Shown one piece after another: positions 31,557 through 45,609 of a DNA stretch of 64,000 bases. The translations under genes and the position numbers were made by a program. Every line of letters begins with the position of its first letter. The stretch's first letter is position 1. Origin of the DNA: Pseudohalioglobus sediminis (GTDB lineage Bacteria > Pseudomonadota > Gammaproteobacteria > Pseudomonadales > Halieaceae); the NCBI RefSeq assembly GCF_008370495.1, contig NZ_VTUX01000010.1, forward strand, positions 62,001-126,000, in the 5' to 3' direction. Under the pieces are notes generated by a model, which was not told the origin of the DNA, ran no database searches, and saw nothing but the letters and a program-made list of their open reading frames with translations.

Positions 31557-33869
31557 TTAATCGAAGCGCATACCAAAACTCACGCCAAAGGTGCGCGGCT
31601 TGTTTACCGTCACCAGGCGCTGGATATCGACACTATTGATGTACAGCTCGGCCACCTCGTCGGTGAGGTTCTCACCGTACAGCGTCGCATGCCAACCATC
31701 ACCTTCGACGCGCAGGCTTGCGCTCAGCAGGCCGTAGTCATCCATCTTCTCGCGATTGGAGAGGAACAGGTCGTTGTACATCTCGTCCGTGTAGGCGTAG
31801 TTCACCTGCAGGGCGGACGGCATCTGGAACATGTCGAAGGTGTAACGAGCAGTTGCCGTGTACTTGTTGTCGGGCGTGAACGGCAGGTCCTGGCCGTCTT
31901 CTGCATCCGGTACAGCTGAACTGTCATTCGCGTAGTAGTCCTCGGTCAGCTCTGCCTGGTTGTAGGCGTAGGCCAGGGACAGCTCGATATTCTCAGTCGC
32001 CAGGAAGGTCGTGTCGAACTCAAAGCCCTTACTCTCAGCGGTACCGACATTGTCGACGAGGCCCAGCAGGGAGATGTCCGGGTTGAAGAAACCGAGCTGG
32101 ATATCATCCCAGTCCATGAAGTAGACCGCACCGTTGAGGCGCAGGCGCCCGTCCATCAGGGTGCTCTTGAAGCCCAGTTCATAGCTATCGAGGAAATCCG
32201 GGTCATAGGTTTCGCCAACACCGGGAGAGCGGTTTGCGCCACCCGGGCGATAGCCCTCTGCGTAGGTGCCGTACACCATGACATCGTCAGAGATATCATA
32301 GGTCAGGTTCACCTTCATGGTGCCATCGTCATAGCTTGCCTTACTGTCAACATTATCGGGCGGACGGGTGGGTGAGAAGCCGAAGCAGCAATTTGGCCAG
32401 AAAACCGTACCAACAAAGCCTTCCAGGGTGGTTTCGCCGTCAAAGTAGCGATAGCCCACTGTGCCGGCCAGCGCATCAGTAAAACGGTAGGTCAACTCAC
32501 CGAAAACAGAGACTTCGCTGTCCTCGCGTATCTGGTCAGTCTGAAAATAAAGATCGTCCTCCACCGCCGCACCGGGGTTAATAGTTGGCACAGACCAACG
32601 ACTGTCGAAGGCGGTCTCCTGCTCGGAGTAGAAGGTGCCCACTATCCATTCGACTCGCTCACCCTGGGAGGCCAGCCGCAGTTCGTGGGTCTGGAAGGTC
32701 ATTTCCGAATGGTTGGAGTACTGAATACTTGGATCGACACAGGGCCCAAAGTAAGACACATAACAGGTGTAGTAAGGCTCAACAAAGCCGTCTATGGAAT
32801 AGTGTGAGTAATCGTTGTAGGTGTCGAAGTCCCGGTCGAGGTATGAACCGGCGTAGGTTAGGTCCGCGAAGCCCAGATCACCTTCAACGGTCAGGGCGAA
32901 TTGCGCCCATTCGTCTTCCTGGCTGTCTTCGAAAAAGCGGTCAACTTCAAAGTCGTCGAACTCGGTGGGATCGTGGTCCCACACGCCTTCCGACTCCAGC
33001 TCCTGGTACATTGCGCTGGCAGTGGCGGTCCAGCTGTCGTTCAGGTCGACCATCAAAGCTGCGCGCAGCCCCCGCTTCTCAGACGTATTGAAATCGTCTT
33101 TCACATAACCGTCATTATTGCGGGTGATGCCGCTCAGTGGATAAGTGATGGTATCGGGTACAGCGTCGATATAGCCTCCATCGTCATCCCACCAGGCGGT
33201 CAGGCGCAAGGCCGCTGAATCGCCAAGGGGCATGTTCACAAAACCTTCGGCCATGTAGCCGTTGTCGCCGTCAGATATGGTTTCCGCCGACAGGTCAAAG
33301 CCCGCTTCGAATCCATCAGTGCTGGGCTTGTTGGTTATGATTCGCAAGTTTCCTGCCTGTGAGGCAGCCCCGTAGAGGGTACCCTGGGGCCCCATGAGTA
33401 CTTCGATGCGCTCGACGTCGTAGACGTGAACGTCCAGGTTGAAACCAATGGCTGTCACCGGCTGCTCATTCAGGTATACCGCTACGGACGGCCCCTGCAA
33501 CGATTGGTTACTATTGCCGCCGTCAGATATTCCACGCATGAACAGGTTGGCCTGGCCTGGCCGACGCTGGGTAAACGACACAGAGGGCAACTGCATCACG
33601 TAGTCCTGGAAATTGGTGATATTCAGGTCGTCCAACTGGTCCTGGCCCAGGGCCTGAATGCTGATGGGAACGTCCTGGAGACTTGCTGCCCGCTTGGTAG
33701 CGGTCACAACAACCTCTTCCAGTTGCATTGAATCCTGTGCCTGGGCTACAGGTACTCCCGCAACTGCAGCTATAAGGCCCGCTCGCGCAATCTGACCAAC
33801 ACTCTGCGATAGATAGCGGCGTTTGAATGGAGCGGATGTGCTAGGGCAAGGGTTGGTCTTGCGCGCCAT
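31557..33869 (-). CDS. TonB-dependent outer-membrane receptor
   Basis: 770 aa from the ATG at 33869 (GGAG at seven bases). After a long signal region (GQIARAGLIAAVAGVPVAQA) comes the plug with EEVVVTATKRAASLQDVPIS, VMQLPSVSFTQRRPGQANLF, RGISDGGNSN and RIEVLMGPQGTLYGAASQAG. A barrel of about 550 residues follows, ending in the C-terminal FGVSFGMRFD with terminal aromatic-x-Asp. The form is the family seen in Proteobacteria for oligosaccharide or aromatic uptake across the outer membrane. Galactose genes flank it, so a galactoside ligand is plausible. The receptor ends at its own terminator. Confidence 0.93.
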   Translation of the reverse strand: MARKTNPCPSTSAPFKRRYLSQSVGQIARAGLIAAVAGVPVAQAQDSMQLEEVVVTATKRAASLQDVPISIQALGQDQLDDLNITNFQDYVMQLPSVSFTQRRPGQANLFMRGISDGGNSNQSLQGPSVAVYLNEQPVTAIGFNLDVHVYDVERIEVLMGPQGTLYGAASQAGNLRIITNKPSTDGFEAGFDLSAETISDGDNGYMAEGFVNMPLGDSAALRLTAWWDDDGGYIDAVPDTITYPLSGITRNNDGYVKDDFNTSEKRGLRAALMVDLNDSWTATASAMYQELESEGVWDHDPTEFDDFEVDRFFEDSQEDEWAQFALTVEGDLGFADLTYAGSYLDRDFDTYNDYSHYSIDGFVEPYYTCYVSYFGPCVDPSIQYSNHSEMTFQTHELRLASQGERVEWIVGTFYSEQETAFDSRWSVPTINPGAAVEDDLYFQTDQIREDSEVSVFGELTYRFTDALAGTVGYRYFDGETTLEGFVGTVFWPNCCFGFSPTRPPDNVDSKASYDDGTMKVNLTYDISDDVMVYGTYAEGYRPGGANRSPGVGETYDPDFLDSYELGFKSTLMDGRLRLNGAVYFMDWDDIQLGFFNPDISLLGLVDNVGTAESKGFEFDTTFLATENIELSLAYAYNQAELTEDYYANDSSAVPDAEDGQDLPFTPDNKYTATARYTFDMFQMPSALQVNYAYTDEMYNDLFLSNREKMDDYGLLSASLRVEGDGWHATLYGENLTDEVAELYINSVDIQRLVTVNKPRTFGVSFGMRFD

Positions 33870-33969
33870 GTTTTTCTCCGATGTTTATAGTTATGCAAAG
33901 GTGTGTTACCACCTGTCAGGAGAGTACGCGTGGGCAGGCCATGGCGGCAAACGAGGAATTTTGCACGAC

Positions 33970-33988
33970 ACATGAGATTATCTTATGT
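33970..33988. promoter_or_regulatory. Inverted repeat upstream of TonB-dependent receptor
   Basis: ACATGAGA-TTA-TCTTATGT (33970-33988) is a near-perfect palindrome (one mismatch between arms) about 100 bases upstream of the receptor start, in the AT-rich part of the 232-base gap before galK. A repressor or activator site is inferred. Confidence 0.4.
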
Positions 33989-34059
33989 ATATTCGAAAAA
34001 GGCCGCTTGAACACTGATCATTCGAACCGGCCGAGCCCAAGCGCAGGTATGGCATAACC

Positions 34060-34081
34060 TTCCCGGCCGAGCGACCGGGAA
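34060..34081 (-). terminator. Hairpin downstream of galK
   Basis: TTCCCGG (34060-34066) and CCGGGAA (34075-34081) form a stem with an eight-base loop, 20 bases after the galK stop on the minus strand. No good T-run follows, so the termination strength is doubtful. Confidence 0.4.
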
Positions 34082-34101
34082 CGGCAGGGCGGATATCAGC
34101 C

Positions 34102-35247
34102 CTATAGCAGGACCGAGACTCCCTGGCAGGGCTGGCTGGTGTAGACAGTCTCTTGCAAGCCGGTCTCCGCCTGGTAGCGCCCAGCTACCGCAGCAATAGC
34201 CGGCGCCACCAGGTGCTCCGGCAGCAGCGCTACGACACAGCCACCGAAGCCGCCGCCCGTCATGCGCGCGCCGCCCTGCTCGCCCGCGACGCCCGCCAGA
34301 ATCTCCACCAACAGGTCGATCTCTGGAGTTGTGATTGCAAACAGGTCGCGCATGGAGGCGTGACTCGCCGCCATCAGTTCGCCAAGGCGCGGCAGGTTGC
34401 CCTGCTCCAGTGCGGTGACCGAATCGAGCACCCGCTGGTTTTCCTCCAGCACATGCTGCGCGCGATTGGCCGCAACCGGGTCGAGCTCACCTGCCGCTGC
34501 GGCCAGCTGTTCCAGCGAAACATGCCGCAGGCTGCTGGCCCCGAAGTGCGCTGCCACTGCCTCACACTGTTGGCGCCGGGTGTTGTACTCGCTGTCGACC
34601 AGGCCGCGTTTGACGTTGGAATTAATCATCAACAGGCTGAGCGTGCCCGGCAGGCTGACAGGGATCATGGACAGGTCCTGGCAATCGATCGCCAGTGCCT
34701 GCCCCGCAATACCGGCAGCACTGATTAACTGGTCCATAATCCCGCAGGCGCAGCCGACAAAGTCGTTCTCCGCCGCCTGCCCGACCTTGGCCAGCGCCAG
34801 CGGGGACGCGTCCAGCCCACTGGCCAGCAACAGCGCTTTTGCCAGCCCCACTTCGAGCGCGGCTGATGAGCTCAGGCCGGCACCCTGAGGCACATTGCCA
34901 GTGATAGCGAGGTCGCAGCCACGCAGGTCGTAGCCGCGCTTGAGCAATTCCACGGCAACACCGCGCACATAATTGCTCCACTGCTGGGTCGGGTGCGAAG
35001 CCACCTTGCTGTCGAGGTCAAATCGGTCTGTCTGGGCGTCCCAGTCCAGGGCCACCACATTGATGACGCGATCTTCACGGGGCCGCACAGCGACCAGGGT
35101 TTCATAAGCGATGGCACAGGGCAGGACAAAGCCCTGGTTGTAATCTGTGTGCTCGCCGATGATATTGACCCGGCCGGGTGCCCGAACGACCGCCGCGGGC
35201 GCGGCGCCATAGGCATGCTCAAAGGCCAGCTGTAGTTCTTTACGCAT
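34102..35247 (-). CDS. galK: Galactokinase
   Basis: 381 aa, the normal GalK length. All three GHMP motifs are present: the galactokinase signature GRVNIIGEHTDYNQGFVLP (about 25-43), the ATP-binding GNVPQGAGLSSSAALEV (about 115-131) and GARMTGGGFGGCVVALLP near the C-terminus. It phosphorylates alpha-D-galactose at C1 with ATP, the first step of the Leloir pathway after mutarotation. It starts two bases after the galT stop, so galTK is a tight operon. galM, acting before it, is at 50777-51787 on the other strand. Confidence 0.95.
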   Translation of the reverse strand: MRKELQLAFEHAYGAAPAAVVRAPGRVNIIGEHTDYNQGFVLPCAIAYETLVAVRPREDRVINVVALDWDAQTDRFDLDSKVASHPTQQWSNYVRGVAVELLKRGYDLRGCDLAITGNVPQGAGLSSSAALEVGLAKALLLASGLDASPLALAKVGQAAENDFVGCACGIMDQLISAAGIAGQALAIDCQDLSMIPVSLPGTLSLLMINSNVKRGLVDSEYNTRRQQCEAVAAHFGASSLRHVSLEQLAAAAGELDPVAANRAQHVLEENQRVLDSVTALEQGNLPRLGELMAASHASMRDLFAITTPEIDLLVEILAGVAGEQGGARMTGGGFGGCVVALLPEHLVAPAIAAVAGRYQAETGLQETVYTSQPCQGVSVLL

Positions 35248-35249
35248 GA

Positions 35250-36284
35250 TTATTTGCTCTTGTAGTGTATTGAGGGCAATTCGCGCAGGCGCCGGGCCGC
35301 TTGCTCCGGGGTCAGGTCGCGCTGCACCTCAGCGAGCATTTCGTAGCCCACCATGAATTTCTTTACCGTGGCTGAGCGCAGCAAAGGCGGGTAGAAATGA
35401 GCGTGCAGCTGCCAGTGATCGGCCTCACTGCCCGCCGGTGCCCCGTGCCATCCCATACTGTAGGGGAAGGAGCAATTGAACAGATTGTCGTACCGGGTAG
35501 TCAGGTCGCGCAGAATTTCTGCGAGCGCGTCGCGCCCACCGGCGTCGAGCTCACCGAAGTGGCGCAGCGGCTTGAGCGGCAATAACAGCGTCTCAAACGG
35601 CCAACTCGCCCACCAGGGCACCACAGCCAACCACTGGTCATTGGCACTGACCACACGCTCGCCTTCGGACCGTTCACGCAGGGCATAATCCAGCAACATC
35701 GCTGCGCCGTGGTCGCGGAAGTACCCTGCCTGCTGCTCGTCTTCCCTGGCTGCCAGGGTAGGCAAAAAGTCACTGGCCCAGATCTGGCCGTGGGGATGCG
35801 GATTGGAGCAACCATTGATTGCTCCCTTGTTTTCAAAGACTTGCACCCACTTGAAGCGCTCCGACAGCGATTGCCATTGCTCACACCAGGTGTCCACGAT
35901 CGCTCTCACCGAAGCCACCGGCAGTTCAGGCAACGTCAGGTCGTGCCGCTCGGAAAAACAGATCACGCGACTGGTCCCGGACACCGCTTCCATCGCTATC
36001 AGGGGGTCGTCTTCGCGGTGCTTGTGACCTTCGTCCTTGAGCGCGGCAAAGTCGTTGTCGAACACCCACGGGCCACGATAATCGGGGTTCACTTCACCGT
36101 TTACACGGGTATTTCCCGCGCAGAGATAACAGGATGGATCGTGCGCGGGCAGCGCGCTTTCGTCGGCGTCTTCAAGCTGACCCTGCCAGGGGCGCTTGGC
36201 CCGGTGGGGCGACACCAATACCCAGTCTCCCGTGAGAGGATTTCGCCTGCGATGGGGGTTATCTTCGCGGTTGAAACTGGCCAT
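35250..36284 (-). CDS. galT: Galactose-1-phosphate uridylyltransferase
   Basis: 344 aa, the usual GalT length. Zinc-site Cys residues appear as [19 protein letters not shown], and the catalytic histidine triad as [19 protein letters not shown]-type conserved Gly and the [28 protein letters not shown] stretch (quoted by its core [11 protein letters not shown]) complete the fold. It transfers UMP from UDP-glucose to galactose-1-phosphate, which needs a galE epimerase to close the cycle; none is in the window. First gene of galTK, divergent from the second sulfotransferase. Confidence 0.95.
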   Translation of the reverse strand: MASFNREDNPHRRRNPLTGDWVLVSPHRAKRPWQGQLEDADESALPAHDPSCYLCAGNTRVNGEVNPDYRGPWVFDNDFAALKDEGHKHREDDPLIAMEAVSGTSRVICFSERHDLTLPELPVASVRAIVDTWCEQWQSLSERFKWVQVFENKGAINGCSNPHPHGQIWASDFLPTLAAREDEQQAGYFRDHGAAMLLDYALRERSEGERVVSANDQWLAVVPWWASWPFETLLLPLKPLRHFGELDAGGRDALAEILRDLTTRYDNLFNCSFPYSMGWHGAPAGSEADHWQLHAHFYPPLLRSATVKKFMVGYEMLAEVQRDLTPEQAARRLRELPSIHYKSK

Positions 36285-36374
36285 AGACTCCTCTCAGATT
36301 GCTACTCCAGAACCGAGGCGATATTCTACGTCTCCGCGAGGCGCCTGTCGCGACTCCGCAGCAAAAAACACGGT

Positions 36375-36390
36375 AAAAATTGCAATTTTT
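36375..36390. promoter_or_regulatory. Perfect 16-bp AT-rich palindrome between galT and sulfotransferase
   Basis: AAAAATTGCAATTTTT is perfectly self-complementary and sits in the 203-base divergent gap, 90 bases from galT and 97 from the sulfotransferase ATG. It may be an operator shared by both promoters. Confidence 0.45.
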
Positions 36391-36487
36391 GCGCTGTTCC
36401 ATGACACTTTATTTCTCGATCGCAACAACAACGAATCAGCGATGTCACGTCACTGCGATTGCACAAAAAACTAGAGATGCGCCCACC

Positions 36488-38506
36488 ATGCAAACCGCCA
36501 CACAAAAGCAGCAACAATCCATCGCCACCGTCGTCGGGGCGCTTCGCCAGGGCGACCTGCAGGCGGCAGAATTGCTCTGTCGCAACTACCTGAGAGACCA
36601 CCCGGGCTCAGTGCCACACCTGCAGTTGCTCGCGCGCACCCTGGTGCACAGCGGATCAATCGGCGCTGCTCTGGAGCCGCTGCAAATGGCGATTAAACTG
36701 GCGCCGGATTTCGCACCGCTTTACGAAGACCTGGGCAATATCCGCGGGATGAGCGGCGACCACAATGGCGCTATTGAAGCGCTCAAGCGGGCGGTCCAAC
36801 TTGACCCACAGCTGAGCAGCGCGCACAAGAAACTCGCCCAGGCGCTGCAGGCCACCGGGCGCCACGATGAAATCGATGAGGCGATGGAAGGCTACCTGGA
36901 TCACGATTCCGAGGCCGCAATGGTGGCCACAGGCGCGGAACACTGGCGCGCCGGCAGAATGGCCGAAGCGCAAACCGTGTTGAAAAAAGCACTGCGCAGC
37001 AACCCTGACAATGTCGACGCCATGCGCTTTCTGGCTATGGTGTACCACGCCGAAGGCAAATACATCGACGATGCCGAAGCCCTGTTGCGCCGGGCCATTG
37101 CCATCGCACCCGACTTTCACCAGGCGCTGGGCAACCTCGGCCGCATTCTTATCGAGAACGGCAAAAGCGAAGAAGCCGCGGAAATCTACGAGCGCTGGGT
37201 AGAACTCAAGCCGGACAACGACGAGGCCTGGTCCGGGCTTGGCCGTGCACGTGCTCACCTCGGCGAGGTGGAAGCCGCCGCGACAGCCTATCGCGAATCC
37301 ATACGTCTAAATCCGGACGTTGCTTCTGTCCATATGGCACTGGCTCACATGCTCAAGACAATTGGCAAGCAGGAGGAAGCACTGGCGGCATACCGGGAAT
37401 CTGTGCGCATCAAACCCAGCCTGGGCGAGAGCTACTGGAGTATGGCCAATCTCAAGATCTTCCACTTTGAACCGGAAGAAGTGGACGCCATGGAAACGCA
37501 ACTGGCCGGTGGCGAAGTGTCTGAACAGGGACAGGTAAATTTCCATTTCGCGCTGGGCAAGGCTTACGAGGACGAGCGCAACTATGACAAGGCCTGGCAT
37601 CACTACCACAAAGGCAACCAGTTGCAGCGCACCCGGGTGGACTACGACCCGGTGGAGAACGAGATGCACCTGCAGAAACTGCGCGACGTATTCACCGCAG
37701 AACGGATGGCGGAATCTCGCGACTGGGGCCACCCTGATGCAGCACCCATTTTCATTGTCGGTATGCCCCGCTCCGGCTCAACCCTGATTGAGCAGATTCT
37801 CGCATCCCACAGCCAGGTGGAGGGCACCGCAGAGCTGCCAAACCTCGCAGCCATCGCGACCGGCACCGGAAAATACCGCCACGATGGCCTGGTCTATCCC
37901 AGTACGGTAAACAGTTTCACGCCCCGTGACTTTGCAGCCTACGGCAAGGAATACCTGCAGCAGGTTCAGCGCCACCGGGTTGAGGGCGCGCCGTTCTTTA
38001 TCGACAAGATGCCGAACAACTTTATTCACGTGGGCTGGATCGCAATGACCTTGCCCAACGCAAAAATCATCAATACCCGACGGCACCCTCTGGACAGCTG
38101 CCTGGGCGTTTACAAGCAGTTGTTTGCCAAAGGTCAGCATTTCACCTACGACACGTTCGAACTTGCCGAGTTCTATCACACTTACGTGGACATCATGGAT
38201 CACTGGCACGAGGTACTGCCGGGGCGCGTGCTGGATGTGCACTACGAAGACACTGTGACAGACCTGGAACAACAGGTCCGGAAAATTCTCGACTACTGCG
38301 AACTGCCCTTTGAGGACAACTGCCTGCGCTACTACGAGACGGAGCGCGCAGTCAAAACGGCAAGCTCAGAGCAGGTGCGCCAGCCCATTTACACCAGCGC
38401 GCTGGGCCTCTGGCAAAAGTATGAAAAACACCTGGGAGAATGGCAGGAAGTACTCGGCGATGTCATTGATGACTTGCCGCCCTCAGTGAGAGCAGCAGCC
38501 GGCTAA
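36488..38506 (+). CDS. Large TPR-repeat sulfotransferase family protein
   Basis: 672 aa from the ATG at 36488. About ten tandem TPR units fill residues 10-340 (for example AIEALKRAVQLDPQLSSAHK, AEALLRRAIAIAPDFHQALG, AATAYRESIRLNPDVASVHM, ALAAYRESVRIKPSLGESYW). The sulfotransferase domain follows with the PAPS loop GMPRSGSTLIEQILASHS (426-443), FIDKMPNNFIHVGWIAMTLP and NTRRHPLDSCLGVYKQLF. The catalytic core is nearly word-for-word the same as in the protein at 29839-31449, so the two are paralogues with different TPR lengths. Both bracket the galactose genes, and a sulfated saccharide or peptide acceptor is possible. Confidence 0.88.
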   Translation: MQTATQKQQQSIATVVGALRQGDLQAAELLCRNYLRDHPGSVPHLQLLARTLVHSGSIGAALEPLQMAIKLAPDFAPLYEDLGNIRGMSGDHNGAIEALKRAVQLDPQLSSAHKKLAQALQATGRHDEIDEAMEGYLDHDSEAAMVATGAEHWRAGRMAEAQTVLKKALRSNPDNVDAMRFLAMVYHAEGKYIDDAEALLRRAIAIAPDFHQALGNLGRILIENGKSEEAAEIYERWVELKPDNDEAWSGLGRARAHLGEVEAAATAYRESIRLNPDVASVHMALAHMLKTIGKQEEALAAYRESVRIKPSLGESYWSMANLKIFHFEPEEVDAMETQLAGGEVSEQGQVNFHFALGKAYEDERNYDKAWHHYHKGNQLQRTRVDYDPVENEMHLQKLRDVFTAERMAESRDWGHPDAAPIFIVGMPRSGSTLIEQILASHSQVEGTAELPNLAAIATGTGKYRHDGLVYPSTVNSFTPRDFAAYGKEYLQQVQRHRVEGAPFFIDKMPNNFIHVGWIAMTLPNAKIINTRRHPLDSCLGVYKQLFAKGQHFTYDTFELAEFYHTYVDIMDHWHEVLPGRVLDVHYEDTVTDLEQQVRKILDYCELPFEDNCLRYYETERAVKTASSEQVRQPIYTSALGLWQKYEKHLGEWQEVLGDVIDDLPPSVRAAAG

Positions 38507-38508
38507 AC

Positions 38509-39429
38509 CTAAAAGGGCCAGACTTCCAGGCCATGGATCGCATTGCGCACATCCGTGGAGAGCATGACGCTCAATATGGTCTTTCCCGACTTGAGGTCGT
38601 GTACAGAAATGGTCGAGGGTGAGGAACCGGCTGCCAGCAATCCATTGCCGAGCACGCACAGACCGCGACCAAAACCGGGCCGGGCAACCCGGCTGTCATC
38701 CAGCCCCTTCCCGGTCATGTTTTCCGCGGCCGGCACCGGCACTTTAAAGGCGCGGTCCTCCTGCGGATCGCGACTGGCAAATCGCACACAATCAGCTTGG
38801 GTGTCGTTAAACAAAACGCCCTTGCCATAGGGCTGGGCGTTGTGGGTGCCTGCCGGCAGGCTGGCACTGAGATTGACCTTCTTGCCATTGAAATGGATGA
38901 GGCCGCCACTCTTCACACCGGCAATGTACATCCCATCGTCGTTGGCGACCACGCTGTTAATGTGCAACTTGTTCAACTGCAACGGGCCCTCATCACCGCG
39001 GGGGTCGAAGATCTTACCTTCGTAGCGATAGCCCGTGTCTTCGACATGCAGGGCCCAGTGGAATTGCTGCTGCTCGATGTCGAATGCGAGAATGCAGTCA
39101 TACCCGGTAGATGTGAGGAACACCTGCCTCTGGTGCACGCTGATCTCGTGACAGTGTTTCAGGAACGGGTTACGCCACGCGCCAAGCAGCTTGAAGTGGC
39201 GATCAAAAGCCATCAACTCATCACTGGCGGCAATGAACACCGTGTCGCCCGCGAACGCGATGCCGCGCAAACCGCGATCGGCACCCCGCCCATGCCAGTT
39301 GATATCCATGGTGTTCCAGTCGAGCACCTGCTCAACTTCCTGCGCCTTCAAATCGACGAGGTAAACCCCACCGTGACTGTCGCCCTGCTGGGTGCCACGT
39401 ACGACGGAACTGGCGATTAGTGTTGTCAT
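38509..39429 (-). CDS. Beta-propeller-like protein (TIGR03032/DUF4915-like)
   Basis: 306 aa without a signal peptide. Repeating blade-like segments (GVYLVDLKAQEVEQVLDWN; GLRGIAFAGDTVFIAASDEL; HEISVHQRQVFLTSTGYDCI; HINSVVANDDGMYIAGVKSG; GLCVLGNGLLAAGSSPSTIS) indicate a beta-propeller. The HINSV...GMYIAGVKSGG layout recalls the TIGR03032/DUF4915 family often found beside sulfotransferases and TPR proteins; this placement is from memory and tentative. It converges on the sulfotransferase gene (two bases apart) and follows the symporter gene on its own strand by 26 bases, probably as the last gene of the lac operon. Confidence 0.65.
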   Translation of the reverse strand: MTTLIASSVVRGTQQGDSHGGVYLVDLKAQEVEQVLDWNTMDINWHGRGADRGLRGIAFAGDTVFIAASDELMAFDRHFKLLGAWRNPFLKHCHEISVHQRQVFLTSTGYDCILAFDIEQQQFHWALHVEDTGYRYEGKIFDPRGDEGPLQLNKLHINSVVANDDGMYIAGVKSGGLIHFNGKKVNLSASLPAGTHNAQPYGKGVLFNDTQADCVRFASRDPQEDRAFKVPVPAAENMTGKGLDDSRVARPGFGRGLCVLGNGLLAAGSSPSTISVHDLKSGKTILSVMLSTDVRNAIHGLEVWPF

Positions 39430-39455
39430 TGCTGTCTCTTGCTACTGAAGATGAT

Positions 39456-45537
<6,082 letters not shown>

Positions 45538-45569
45538 GTCATACCTCGGAAATGATTGCCGGAATGGCG

Positions 45570-45596
45570 CCCCGGGGCCGCGCTACGGCCCCGGGG
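45570..45596 (-). other. GC-rich hairpin between TonB-dependent receptor and GH30 gene
   Basis: CCCCGGGGCCG and CGGCCCCGGGG (45570-45580, 45586-45596) pair perfectly across a five-base loop, in the 72-base gap after the receptor stop. Without a T-run it is more likely an mRNA-processing or attenuation hairpin that lowers downstream expression relative to the receptor than a terminator. Confidence 0.6.
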
Positions 45597-45609
45597 TAAA
45601 GGAGAGAAA

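Noticed and set aside
34060-34081. Strong intrinsic terminator for galK
   Set aside because: Stem present but no T-run, so listed only at low confidence.
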